A DNA stretch of 64,000 nucleotides from Guillardia theta CCMP2712 (taxonomy: Eukaryota > Cryptophyceae > Pyrenomonadales > Geminigeraceae), in assembly GCF_000315625.1 (NCBI RefSeq), contig NW_005434662.1, forward strand, positions 675,681 through 739,680. Reading direction: 5' to 3'. Made by a program: the position numbers and the translations under genes. Below, one piece after another: positions 45,998 to 59,543 of this stretch (position 1 is its first letter; each line of letters starts with the position of its first letter). The notes under the pieces were generated by a model, which worked only from the letters and a program-made list of their open reading frames with translations, was not told where the DNA came from and searched no databases.

Positions 45998-46675
45998 ATG
46001 AGCAAAGAAGCGGAAGACGAAGAGATCGAAATCTTGGACAGGATCATCGACCAGTTGTCGAGGCGTGCGAGGGAGATGAGTCCCATCGGCACTAGCCCGC
46101 TGCCAGCAACGAAATCAGAGAGGATGGAGAGGTGAAGTTGGTTTTCCGTGTTGATCGCTGTATCCTGAACAACAAGCGCGAAGTGAGTCGAACAAGAAGC
46201 TCACGCTTCAAGTGCACAAACTGCGGGAGTTGCTCAAGGAGAGGGCATCGCTCCACCGACAGGAGCTGTTGGAGTTGAAGGTGAACCTTTCTATTGTGAT
46301 GTAAAGGCCTCTGATCCTTGGCTGAAGTCCATGCACCAGAGAGAGATCTCAGACATGGCAGAGAGACACCAAGAGGAGGTGGAGATGCTTGAGAGCGAGT
46401 TGGACAGGAGGGAGAACGAAGTTCAGTCGCTGCAGGAGGCTTTGAGGTGGGTGGAGAAGGAGAAGTTCAATGCGGACGAGTTTCAGCGCTTCAAGACCTT
46501 GGCAGAGCACCAACACCAAGATATTGAGCGTCTTGAGCATCTTATAGAGGATGAGAGGAGGGAAGCAGAGTTATTTTTACACAAACAGGCCAGAGACGCA
46601 CAACAACAGCAGGAAAGAGATAGAAGAGAGATAGAACTCCTGAGATCCCAACTGAAAATGCTCCGAAACTCCTGA
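45998..46675 (+). CDS. Small coiled-coil protein
   Basis: Three exons. Exon 1 is 45998 to about 46131 (MSKEAEDEEIEILDRIIDQL). A 52-bp intron joins SNKKLTLQVHKLRELLKERA. A second intron joins REISDMAERHQEEVEMLESE, and the protein ends LRSQLKMLRNS at 46675. Nearly the whole protein is charged heptad coiled coil (about 180 aa). No family-specific motif is seen. It is probably a structural or tether protein. Its 3' end converges on the PPR-TrmB gene with about 23 bp between stops. Confidence 0.7.
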
Positions 46676-46698
46676 ACCTGCCTCTTACTGTCTTAAAC

Positions 46699-49548
46699 TT
46701 AACCAGCTTTCTTGACGTTCTTCTTAATGTACAAAAAGTATCGATCATGCGCAGTTGCGTGCCGATTGATTCCCTTCTGCCATAGACGATCGAAGTAGGA
46801 GGAGGCCTTGATGCTGTGCCCGCATTCGGGTCCTGGCGAGCCCTCATGGATCACAAAGCCGTCTATGCAGCTGTTCTGTCGGATATTTTTGTTCTGCATC
46901 TTGATGGAGGTGAATGCTGCCTTCGACCCCTCGCTTACTTTTCCAAGGATTCTGCCGAGCAGCTTTGCATACCACAGGTTGTCTGTCACCACTGTGATCG
47001 TTCCGTCGTGTGCAAGGATGCGATACATGTCACGAAAGAAGTCAACGGTGAGGAGATGCTGCCCCTCGGAGTCTTCGCCACCAGTCTGTTGAGGAGGCTC
47101 AGGGTGATTGACAAAAATCTGATTGACTGAAGACTCCGAGATCAAGCACGGAAGAATCTGCTCGTTCAATCAGATCGTTCAGAGAGAGGCAGTTGCCTGA
47201 CTCACCTGTGTGGCATCACCACCGAGCACCGCCAGGTTCTGAACATCATGGAAAATCATTCTGGTAAAGATCTGATGAACTCGATCGATCCTTAGCTCCA
47301 GGGCCATCCAGTTCGCCGCGTCTTGATCTGCCTTGGCCTGAGCAATGGCCCATTCACCAGCCCCGGAGCAAATTTCAAGCTTGACAGGCAGAGTGTTTCC
47401 GAATAATTCCCGAAAGACCAGAAAGCCCTTGGGGCTCAGCATTTTTCGTATCTTTGTCGTGTAGTCGCCCAAGAATTTTGGAAAGAACTTCTCAATCAGC
47501 TTTTCTTTCGCTTCCTCAGGGTCAGATGCTCCCTTTGCAGCAATGATATCCTGTTTCAAAACCTGATCGAGTCCGAAGCTCTGCCGCCAGTATCAGTATA
47601 ATGAAACAGCTCATCACACCCTGACCTTCCGGAGACCACTGGTTATCTGCTTGACGACGATTTTCTGTGGATCTCCAACGTTCTTAGTTTCAGTCTTATC
47701 GACATTCTTGGTTTCAGTCTTCTCGACCTTCTTAGTTTCAGTCTTCTCGACCTTCTTAGTTTCAGTCTTCTCGACCTTCTTAGTTTCAGTCTTCTCATCA
47801 GTTTTCATTGCTTCAGGGCTGCCATTCTTCTGATTTTCCCGAATCCACTTCGTGTACTCGTTGTCGTGGTCCCGAAATGTGATCAAGCGCAGAAGAAAAT
47901 CGCTGTAAGCCTTCAAAGGGCCATTGGACAGAGTGTTGGAGTCGTCCTCCTCCAGAGCCTGCCAAATCACATATAAGGTGTAGGACCAACGAGCGAATGC
48001 AAACACCTTGACGCTGGTGACAAACTCTTCGATCGACTTTAACTCCCTCCGAATCTCTTCACACTTGTGCTTTTCAAAGATCGATGCCTGTGTTTGGCAG
48101 CACAAGAATAAGCTTCGAACCAGAGGAGCAGAGTAACAAGCTACCGCATGTTGACGACTCTTATCTCGAACTCGCCAGCCTTGTTTACCTCCTTCGATCT
48201 TACGATGACCGGCCCCCTCATCTTCGTCTTCATCGTCTCCTTCATTTCTCTCTCCGATCTCCTTCTCCATGTGCTGAATCGCATTTCTCGTGGCTTTGCC
48301 ATACAGCTTCCACTTTGCCCAGTCTTTCAGAAGAGCTGCTGACCTCGCCAGGGCAATGTTCACAATCGGACTGTTCACAGCTTGAGCCAGGTAAGAACTA
48401 GAAGCTTCTTCGCTATCCTTCTTGGTCTTCTTCTGCAGCATCCTGAAGAGTTTGGTGGCCTCGCCGAGCAGGAGTCCCTGACACCGCAGAGATATGATGT
48501 ACTCATATGTGGACAGATCCGGCTCAAGACTCCACTCTCCCTGCATGCGTTCGAAGAGCGAATCTGCCTCGGAGGACGCCCCGACTAGCAAGCAGCCGCG
48601 AAGAAGGGTGTTGATGGTCCGAATGTTTGGCAGCACCGGAGGTTTCCTACTCAGCATGGCCCGCAGCACATCCAGAGCGCCCAGTACATCTCCAGCTTTG
48701 CACTTCCCGTTGATGAGTGTTGTGTACGCGACAACACACGGAGCAAAACCTGCGCTGATCATTTGCTTCATCACCTTAGATGCTCCAATCGCATCGCCGC
48801 ATCGGACGTAGGCGTTGATCGCAATGGAATAGGTGTGCGTGTTCGCCAGATCCTCGTCTACCGCCTGCTGGAGCAGCTTCTTCGCCTCTGCCAGCTCTTT
48901 CCTGTTTGCATGCTGAGAGATCTGGTCGTTCATAGACCTTGTCCTCTCAGGATCACGAGTCTTGTCGCTCCTCAACTTGGGCTTGCTCTCAGCCTTCTTT
49001 TCACTGAACTTTCTCCTCTTCCCTTTCTCCTGCTTCCCTTCCCATTTTCTTTTTCCAGTTTTGGCTTGCTGATCAACTGATCCCTCACCGTCGCCAGATC
49101 CTTTCTTTTTCTTGAATTCTTGGTCTCCTGTCTTTCTGTGTTTGTTTGTGCTCGCATCTGCGCTGTTGTCCTCGCGCTTCTTTTTTCCATCTTCTGCTCT
49201 TCTGGGCAAACCTTCCCTGTCCTTACTATGCCTGCGATCCTGCCTCGAGCCTCCATTTCCTCCTTGCACACCTCCGCCTCTCGCGCCCCTCGCACCTCGC
49301 CCACCTCTTCCGCCTCTCCCGCCTCCTCTCTCACTTGCTTCGACACTCCTTCCTTCTCCCCCACCCTTTCCGTTGCCTACACCTCGTCCCCTTCCTCCCC
49401 GTCCCCCTGGACTGCCTCCTCGACCTTCTTGCCCTCCTCTCACTTCTCCTCGTCCTCCTCGTCCTCCTCGTCCTCCTCCGCCTCTTCCCCCTCCGCCCCC
49501 TCCGCCCCCTCCTCCTCGTCCTCGATCTGGTCGCTTCGCCCCCCGCAT
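46699..49548 (-). CDS. PPR protein fused to a TrmB-type tRNA (guanine-N7) methyltransferase
   Basis: The start is ATG 49548 (MRGAKRPDRGRGGGGG). The N-terminal 150 residues are RGG/Arg-Gly-rich, then Lys-rich. Pentatricopeptide repeats follow at residues about 215-370: THTYSIAINAYVRCGDAIGA, KVMKQMISAGFAPCVVAYTT, LINGKCKAGDVLGALDVLRA, SLEPDLSTYEYIISL. A helical region and a KTETKKVE repeat linker lead to TSGLRK. There a 47-bp GT-AG intron joins in phase to SFGLDQVLKQDIIAAKGASD. The next exon has no ATG of its own before the methyltransferase domain: LEICSGAGEWAIAQAKADQD (SAM motif), MALELRIDRVHQIF, NLAVLGGDA, IFVNHPEPPQQ and FFRDMYRILAHDGTITVVTD. The end is at 46699. The usual DPWPK-RH loop is altered to HPEPPQQ. 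The PPR part should select an RNA that the TrmB part methylates (inference). Confidence 0.82.
47676..47805 (-). repeat. 24-bp tandem repeat encoding KTETKKVE linker
   Basis: About five copies of a 24-bp unit (gtcttctcgaccttcttagt on the + strand plus ttca) encode a charged linker between the PPR and methyltransferase parts. The two copies nearest the methyltransferase have diverged (KNVD, KNVG). Confidence 0.85.
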
Positions 49549-49669
49549 GTGCAGTGGGATCCCTGACTATTATGACTATTATATATAACAAATTTCGAAT
49601 ATATATAACGAATGTAACAGACTGCTCAGAATCAGCGTAACGTTCAGCGACAGGCCGTAACGGGTGCTC

Positions 49670-51666
49670 ATGGCGGCGTGCAGGGGGCGGGGAGGGGGCG
49701 CATGTGCGACGCTCTTCCTCTCCTGCTGCCTCCTCCTCTCGAGGATAGGCAGGGGCCATGGAGGTTCAACTCTTGCCGTATGCAGTGCTGAGGGGCTGGG
49801 GTGCGGAGTACCGCAAAGAGTCGATGGGGTTTCCTCTCCCTGGGGAGGGGCCAAGACTGGGAGGAGCGAAGTCGGCGGCTTGAGGCTGCGGGGAGGATCG
49901 AGCTGGTCGAGCTGGGGCAGCTCTCTAACATCTGATAAGAAGGGATACAACCCTGAGAACGACCCAGAGGTGAATGCGAACCATCCGGATCCGAGGCTGA
50001 GCTTCTGCAGGCGGAACACATTCCCAACGACGGGATAACGTGCATGAAGTTCTCGCCCAAGGCGATGGTATGTAGAGCTGCACGTTACCGAGCTCCTCTG
50101 ATGGCTGATGCCAGGCACCTAACAACTTTTTGGCCGTGACGACGTGGGAAGGGGAGGTTTGCAAGCTTTCCGTGTTACTGCTCGCGTTCTGATGATGTTG
50201 AGTAGTTGCGATGCTACGAGGTCGATGGATCAACAGGCAAGACAAAGCCCGTTGGCATGCAGAAGCATGAGAAGCCGGCAATGTGCTGCGCGTGGAAGGT
50301 TTGTATTGTATGTCAGGGCTGCGAAGTTCTCACGTGTGGAAAGTTGGATGGCGGTGGCGTATTATCAGGAGGAGCTGACGGCAAGGGAATGCTGTGGGAC
50401 ATTCGAGCTGGTACTTGGACTCAGGTGCACCAGATGATGTCTTTGCCATGAAACAAGGTAAATCCTTAGGTTGTGAGCATGACTTTGCTACAGATCGCCA
50501 TGCACGATGCTCCCATCTCTGGGATCTTTCACTCTGAATTGCCATCCCCTTGTTACATTACGGGATCTTGGGATCGTACTCTGAAATTCTGGGATGCAAG
50601 GTTCATTCTCAGAATATTTTAATGTTTCAAAAATGTCTAGTTTGACTGATCTCTGTAGAAATCCCTCAGCTTCTCCAATTGGCGTTCTACAAGTTCCAGA
50701 CAGAGTTTATGTATGTGCAGGACGTCTGGACTAACTGGGACTGAAAAATACTGCAGGCGATGGATGTCGTGGATCATGTTATGATAGTTGCAACTGCTGA
50801 AAGACATGTTCTTGTATACGACTTACGGTGAGTTGATCAGTGTTGGTTCCTGTGCAGGTTTAACAACATTTTAGCAACCCCGCCCAGCCATTTCGTCAAA
50901 AGTTCTCGCCTTTGAAATACCAAACCCGATGTGTGGCCATATTCCCTGACAAGGTGTGTAACCCTCACATCGGTTAGCTGAAATGCTCTGACTTCCTGTT
51001 TCCTGCAAACAGACCGGGTTCTGTGTCGGGAGCATTGAGGGGCGGGTAGGCGTTGAGCATATCAGCGATGCTGACCTTCCCAAGAACTTCGCATTCAAGT
51101 GTCATCGGTGACTTGCACAGTCCTGCTTTGTCAATGTCCTGAAAGCTTCCTTGACAAGGCAAAACACAAATGCCAAGGACCCGGAGCTATATGCTGTGAA
51201 CACTATTGCATTCCATCCTGTGAATCCCTCGTACTTTTCAAGGCTCTCTCTCACCCTCTGCGTCAGTTGGGAACATTCGCCACAGCGGGCGGGGATGGAT
51301 CTTTCAATTTTTGGGACAAGGTACGAGAGGTTCATCGTAAACGTAGCAGCTGTAAAGATGTCCTTCAGGATGCAAAGCACAGGCTGAAAGCATTCCAGAG
51401 GGCAGATCAGGTGAAGTGCCTCCGTTGTTTTGATGTGGTGGGCTTGTGACGAATGCGCTGCTTAGCCAATAACATCCTCACATTTCAACCATGACGGATC
51501 ACTCTTTGCATACTCCGTGTGCTACGATTGGAGTATGTGGAGTATGGTTGCTCTGGAGTTATCTTATTGCGAACTTTCAGGCAAGGGAGTTGATGAATTC
51601 TTGAAGCTGAATGCCGAGCAGAGGAAAGGGAGAATCATGATACACCTCGTGAAACAAGTATCTTGA
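49670..51666 (+). CDS. RAE1: RAE1/Gle2 mRNA export factor (WD40) with hydrophobic N-terminal extension
   Basis: WD40 exons follow the RAE1 order: NPENDPE joined over an intron to AEHIPNDGITCMKFSPK; VRCYEVDG-type blade; LSGGADGKGMLWDIRAGTW; DAPISGIFHSELPSPCYITG with SWDRTLKFWDAR; VYAMDVVDHVMIVATAERHV; FRQKFSPLKYQTRCVAIFPD; TGFCVGSIEGRVGVEHIS; KNFAFKCHR; YAVNTIAFHPVN; and the end YDWSKGVDEFLKLN. The final intron (about 51531-51592) restores the diagnostic YDWSKG. The stop is TGA 51664-51666. The first ATG (49670) adds about 100 residues before NPENDPE, with a hydrophobic run ACATLFLSCCLLLS near residue 12 that looks like a signal peptide; ordinary RAE1 lacks this. RAE1 binds nucleoporins and aids mRNA export. 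An alternative internal or upstream start cannot be excluded. Confidence 0.88.
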
Positions 51667-51906
51667 CCATCGATCTTTGCAAATTTCTCAATAGCTTCCT
51701 GCAGGAATGCCAGCCGAAAAAAGACGTGAACACCAAACGCTGGTGATAAACAGATGCAATGACCGATCTTCGAGCTGTAAAGAATGTAATGTTGAATAGC
51801 CTGCTGTGAGGAAATATATAATATCTTTGTTGATGCCAAAGAGCATATATTTACAATCCTTTTCATCTTGGATTACTCTCAACTTCAGGACTTGTAATCT
51901 TCTCGT

Positions 51907-52678
51907 TCAATCATCCACGACGGCGAAGAACTCCGAGCACTTCGCGTATTGTCTTGCTCGAGCAATCTGTAGATGCAAGTTCAATGACTCGCATCTTTTC
52001 ACAACAACAAACACGCACCTCGAAGTCTTCTCCTCCAACTCATCGGCGAGGGACAGTCCCATGAGCAACTGCAGCTGCTGAAGCTGGTCGCTAGAGTCTG
52101 GAGCATCTACCAAGGATATGGGAGCAATGTTCGCCTTCACTGTCGAGTTACTGACAACCTTCTGCGTGCAAAGTCAGGCTGGAAAGAACTTCTCGCTATC
52201 CTTACCATCGGGTTGTCGCTGGGTTTTGTAACGACTTCATTCGTCGTGGTTGTAGCGTTTTGCTTCAAGACGTTCTTAACAAAGATATCTTTGGCCACGG
52301 GCAAAACCTGGAGACATTCTTCAGAGCAAAATCACCATTATGAGGTCCCCCACCTGACTCTGCACAGCCTTTATGATACCCTTGGGCGCTGATTTCATGA
52401 AGCGGGAAAGACTCTCCTTCACTTCATCCTTGTCAAGCCCCTTTTTCTCTTCCGGGATCCAGGAGCATCTCAATCGTGTCAGATGCATGCTCCTCGTCCT
52501 ACCGGCATGATGAGACCTGGTCGATCTCTCAGTCCTTGGGCTTCCTGCAAAGACAGGCGCACCTCGAGGAACCAGGAAGCTGCACTCCGACTTGAAATGA
52601 AGCACACGAATCCAACAGAGACAACCCGACGATGAGCAACGAGATGAAGATGGTATTGGTTTCACGTACAGTGAACAT
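51907..52678 (-). CDS. Small unknown protein with signal-like N-terminus
   Basis: The start is ATG 52678 (MFTVRETNTIFISLLIVGLS), with the hydrophobic run IFISLLIVGLSLLDSCA and then SFQVGVQLPGSS. Exons after short introns read GLDKDEVKESLSRFMKSAPK and GIIKAVQSQ, then VLPVAKDIFVKNVLKQNATT, then ANIAPISLVDAPDSSDQLQQ. The stop is at 51907. The leader could be a signal plus plastid transit peptide. The function is unknown. The second exon boundary has two possible acceptors, so the middle is tentative. Confidence 0.5.
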
Positions 52679-53561
52679 CCTGAAGGTGTGAGTACGCTGC
52701 AGAAATGATTTCAGTGAACCAAAATTTGAAACTCCTTAAAAATCGTACACGCAACCAACATCACCATTTCCTTCATGATATCAAAAAAATTCTAAATATC
52801 ATGGCACCCTTCCTCCTCATTATCATCATGATCATAATCTAGTTTCATATCCTGCTCCTTCCCCTACCCCTGCTCAAGCTACTGACACGCCATTCCATGC
52901 TAACCCCTGAAGTAAATTTTCCTACATTCAGTCTTCCTGCCCACCTCCCTCCTGCTCTTGCCGCTTATCCTCATCCCTCTGTGTCGAAATCTTCACACTC
53001 TTTTCATGTGTCCTCCTCCTCCTCCTCCTGGTCTCTTCGTCCCTGCCTCCATCCTGCCGTCTGAATTTTTTAAAAAACTGCGCATCCCGCCATCGTCCTC
53101 AAGCATAACAGAAGGCAGAGCTCTTTTCTTCTAAATCATTAGTTGCTGTCCTCGTACTCACAACCAAACCACCCCTACCCCCTAGTGTCCTTTTTTCCCT
53201 ACCGTCACCGTCGACGTAGACCCCACCCTCATACATTTTACCAATCTTTGTAGATCATTACTACCCTCAAATTCGTATTTGACCCCACCCCTTCTTCAGG
53301 ACCCTACCCTGATTTAGACATCTTGCCTGCATCCGGAACCCCCCTACCCCGATGAGCCATGCTGGCTGAGATTGAAGGACAGGGCACAGGAGATGGCGCG
53401 AGGAGAAGGAGAAGGACGGGAGAGAGGAGAGGAGGGGACTGAAAGGAGAAGAGGAGGGGAGAAGAGAAAGTTCATGAGGTGAGGGTGTTGTGCGAGCTGG
53501 CTGGCGACAAACGAGATCAGCATCGAGACTTGTCTCACTGACTTGAATTGACATTGTCCAT
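52679..53561. other. Intergenic, AT- and pyrimidine-rich
   Basis: Runs of cctcctcctcc (53010-53040), acccctaccccctag (53163) and cccctacccc (53340) occur, with AT-rich stretches between. No gene is supported. Confidence 0.45.
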
Positions 53562-53778
53562 ATGTCCGAGCTCTTTGGTGGATGGGGGCATAAGCTTGTC
53601 GATGGAATACAGAAAGTGGCAAACAAGACGGAGAACAGATTGCAGAAAGTAGCGAATAAGACAGAAGACCTGGCCAAGCAAGTCAACCGTTCTGTGAACC
53701 CGCTGTCAAGCCACTTCAGGGAGAATGAGAGGAGGAGCGAGTCACGATACGAGCAAGAGGAAGCCGGAGCTGACCTAG

Positions 53779-53820
<42 letters not shown>

Positions 53821-54179
53821 CAGCCGAAAGACAATCGACCAAGAGCATATCATCGCTGGATTCTGCATCCACTTCAAGGGAATTCACTCCCTCAAGGATC
53901 TCTCTTGACCTGCATGAGAACGCAGATGAGAGCATGTCGACAAAGAGAGCTTTCAGAATGGCTCAAGACATCTATACTGCGATCAAGGAGGAGACGGAAG
54001 CTCTGCGAGCAGAAAAGGAAGAGTACAGGGCTGTTCTGGAGAAAATGAGGAGGTGTCGACAGGAGCAAGAGGCCACGTATGCGGTTGCAGAGGCGATGAT
54101 GGAGAGAGAGAGGAAGGAGCTTGAGGAGTTGGTAGAGAAACTGGAGAACGAAAGCTCCGAGGTCCTTGTTAGAATGTGA
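53562..54179 (+). CDS. Coiled-coil protein with poly-Ala tract
   Basis: The intronless 205-aa ORF starts at ATG 53562 (MSELFGGWGHKLVDGIQKVA). An N-terminal amphipathic repeat is present: QKVANKTENR is followed by QKVANKTEDL. A GCA repeat (53780-53815) gives about 11 alanines. The C-terminal 80 residues are coiled coil (AIKEETEALRAEKEEYRAVL, MMERERKELEELVEKLENES). No family is recognised. The duplicated 11-residue helix resembles apolipoprotein- or perilipin-like amphipathic repeats, which might bind lipid (inference). Confidence 0.6.
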
Positions 54180-54503
54180 TTGTCGATCGCCCGAGGTTGT
54201 CGCAGATGGCATTATACATGATGAAACCATCTCAGAGTGCAGGTGCGAGGAGGTGGTATCGTGTGCAAGACAACCATACATACGATGACAACTTGTTTCA
54301 CTCAAAACAATGTGCTCACTACAGGGTTGTATCTGAATCACACATATCCCTCTGTCTGTGTCTTGCTGCCGATGAGTATGTCAGCACAAAGCAGGGGAGG
54401 AAAAGTGGAGATACCCTGGGAGAGCCGAGGGATCGATGCCGTTGACAACCGAGGAAAGAGCTCTCTGCCATGACTCCGTCACCTGCACCGACCCATGAGC
54501 TCT

Positions 54504-56477
54504 TCAACCCCCGATCTCCGTCTCCTCTTCAACCACGAATCCGTTCTTGATCTGGATCTCCACGAAGCGGAACAGCAAAGTCCGCAGCTCCACCGCCTTC
54601 ATGCGCTTGAGCCTCATCATTTCCTCGCGCAGGCGTTGGCCGAGCAGCTCTGCGCGCTGTTTCGACTCCTCCACCTTTCGCCGGGCCTGCAGACATGATG
54701 ACAAGCAGCGTTACTACCCTACAAGTCGAACCTCGTTGACATCGGACTCAGTGATGTTTGCCTTCCCTTGCGGGACCCCTTGCTTCTGCAACGACAGTCA
54801 CCGGCAACACAGGAACAGATACGGCAGAGGAGGAGGAAGCACCAGCGCTCGATCTTTCTTCTCATAGTCCGACTGCGAAACGCTGTTAACTCCAACCACC
54901 ACACTCATTGCAATCGACGTTCGCACCATGAAAGCCAGCGACTGGGCCACAGTTGCTCCGTGTACTCTCAGCGCCTCCTGCGTCCACATCAGCTTGACAT
55001 CGATCAGTTTGATCAGTGAGCCGCACCTTTGCGCCTTCCATTATTCGCAGCCATTCTTCCAACACGAACACAGTCTTCTCCATCTCATCCTTCACTTGCT
55101 CCTGGATGTTGATCGCCAGGTGGTCGCAGCAGCTGTTGACGCGATCAGCCTGACCCACATGCTTACGAGAAGACAAGACCAGACCTCCCTAGGTCGTGAA
55201 ACGACTTCGAAGTCGTTGCTGCCTCCTCTTCACCTGTCTGTTGAGCGAGCGTGAGCAAACCATGGTGTCTCCCGTTGCGACAACCTTCTCTTCATGAGTC
55301 CCCATGGTGATCAAGGTGAGGCCAAGTTCTCCGAGGGAACTTCCGAAGTCCCTCCTGCGAAGCACCTGCAGGTAAGTCAGGAATTCCCTGTTGATGCTAA
55401 AGAATCCCATGACGGTGAGAGTCATCACCATCCTCTCTACAAACTTGTGAACTTCAAACAGCTGATCCTCAAGCTCTTTTATGTACAGCCCCATTTCAGC
55501 GAATTCGGGATCCTGCAAGACAGAGCCTTCACTTGACAACGATGATGCCAACAAGGCCTTTCCTGCATCGATTTTGGCACTTTCGGTGCTCCAATATCCT
55601 TGAAAAGCGCTGATAGGGTTCAACATTACAGACAATACTCAAAAAAATCTTCACTTACATCCAAACAAGGACGGTTTCTTCTCCTCCGGAAGCTTCATGG
55701 AATCTTCATTCCCCTCAAAGAAAATCTGTTCGCTCGCTGCTCAATCGCCCCGGCGCGCCGCTCCTCGTCACTTCTCACCTGCAGCGGCTTTGACGTTCGG
55801 ATGATGGGATGGTTGACAAGACGAAAGAGAAACTGCTGGAGGGCCCATCGGCGCCTCTCGATGAATTCAGCGTCGAATCTGTTGAAGTACGGATCTATTC
55901 CAGACTTGTCCGGCAGAGCAGGAATGAAGTAGCAAGGGTATTGCTCCAGAAGCTGGATGTGCAGCCAAACGAAGTGATTGAATCTTCTGTTCACTATGAT
56001 CTCACTCGACGAGTACTGCTCCAAGTTTGTCTGCGCAGCGAGTCAGCGGCAGGGAGTGGACATCGACCCTCGTCGTGCACGCTTCCTCACCTTACAAGTC
56101 ACCTTGTACACCACGTAGGCTTGATAGCCGTTGCCACTCTTGGTTGGTTGGGTCACAGAGACGTCGAAACGAATCCCTGAGCCATCGTTGTTCTGAAACA
56201 AAATCGTCAGTCACTTTCATGCGCACTCCTCCCCCGCCGCCGGCACCAGCACCACCAAATAACAATTACTCTCATCTCATCGCTTTTGTCAACATTCTTA
56301 TCATCCATACCACTATCCACATCTCTACATCCACCATGAATGTGCTTGTCGCCGTTTTCTCACCATTATGTGCGGGAGATTGGGAGGAGGGCGAGGAGCG
56401 AAACTTCCGGGTTGTTCAGGAGCAGAGGGGGAGAAATCTTCGTCCCCAAGGGGGAGTGTGACGTAGGCGTCGGACAT
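54504..56477 (-). CDS. PX-BAR sorting nexin (SNX/Vps5-like)
   Basis: The start is ATG 56477 (MSDAYVTLPLGDEDFSPSAP). An intron leads to NNDGSGIRFDVSVTQPTKSG and NGYQAYVVYKV, the first strands of a PX domain. Next come the PX core EIIVNRRFNHFVWLHIQLLE, PCYFIPALPDKSG, FIERRRWALQQFLFRLVNHP (RRxxL phosphoinositide-site helix and PxxP-type loop). Then a BAR coiled coil runs over several exons (FQGYWSTESAKIDAGKALL, YIKELEDQLFEVHKFVERMV, ELGLTLITMG, WLRIMEGAKVRL, ALRVHGATVAQSLAF). The C-terminal helix is RRKVEESKQRAELLGQRLRE, ending EEETEIGG at 54504. PX-BAR nexins bind endosomal PI3P and curve membranes, often with retromer. Some BAR exon edges are approximate. Confidence 0.87.
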
Positions 56478-57514
56478 GGGTCGATGCAGAGCTCTCTCTC
56501 AGCTCATACAAAGCGCTGAGAACAAAGACCCTCCTGTGAAGAAAACTGTTCAGAAGGATACGACTCAGGTTAGTCGATCTCTTTGAGATAGGAATTCCTT
56601 GCCTTCTAGTAAACCATGACCTCCACCGCCAATGGGCGATGGAGGTCGGTGATCCTGCTTCATCACAGCAACTTGTTCTCTCACTCACGATCGTTGCTTC
56701 TACTTCGATGTCTCTCGATCATTCGTTTTCTTATCATCTTAGTCTGATCTTTGTCCGATGGCTGCCTTGAACAGCAGAGCTACACCCTTCTTGTTTGTAC
56801 ACTGCAACTGCTTCCTGCACGTTCTCCCCTGCATTCCTTCGTGGCTACTCACCTGGCTTAACATGCAACTCTCCCTCATCCTGTGCCCTCTCCTCTCCTC
56901 CTCTTCCTCTCTCCCCCTCCTCGGCCCTTCGCTCCGTTTCCCTCCTCATCCTTCCCCTCCTTTCGCTTTGCTGTGCATCTGTGCTGACGATGGCACTGTG
57001 TGTACCCCTACCCCCCTCTGCTATTTACATCATTTGGCTCTGGACTACCCCTACTTGAAATTTCACACCGGTAGTTAGATGGCCCCCAGGCTAAAAGTAC
57101 CCGTACCATCAAGAGGATGTTGCAGGGCATTTTTACGGTAATACCCAGTACCCCCATACCAAAAATTCTTGTTTCATGCACCCCTACCCTCAGTAACCGT
57201 CAAGACTATTTTTCTCCGCTTTTGGCCCAATTCTGAAACACGCACTGACATGGCGGCAAGAGGAGCAGGCAGCGAGTGTATGGGAGGGAAGGAGGGGGTG
57301 GAGGGGGAGGGGGGACAGTGTGGGACAGTGTTCATGGTGCAGGACAAGTAGAGATGGAGGGAGAAGGAGAGTCAAAGGGAGTTGACAGCATGGTATCAGA
57401 AGGAGACAGACTGGTGCTGGGTTAAGGAGAAGGTGTCAGCGGGAGTTATTAGTTGGATGATGAACAAGACAGGAGTGAAGGAGTATCAGTGAGGACAGAG
57501 CTCTCATTTGATAC
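56478..57514. other. Intergenic between divergent genes
   Basis: Promoters of the sorting nexin and alanine aminotransferase genes should lie here. It includes a pyrimidine-rich run (56870-56960) and acccctaccccc-type words at 57003, 57046 and 57178. ORFs here are low-complexity and not called. Confidence 0.45.

Positions 57515-59543
<2,029 letters not shown>

Noticed and set aside
49112-49640. Long Pro/Ser/Leu-rich plus-strand ORFs
   Set aside because: They mirror the RGG-rich N-terminus of the PPR-TrmB gene on the other strand.
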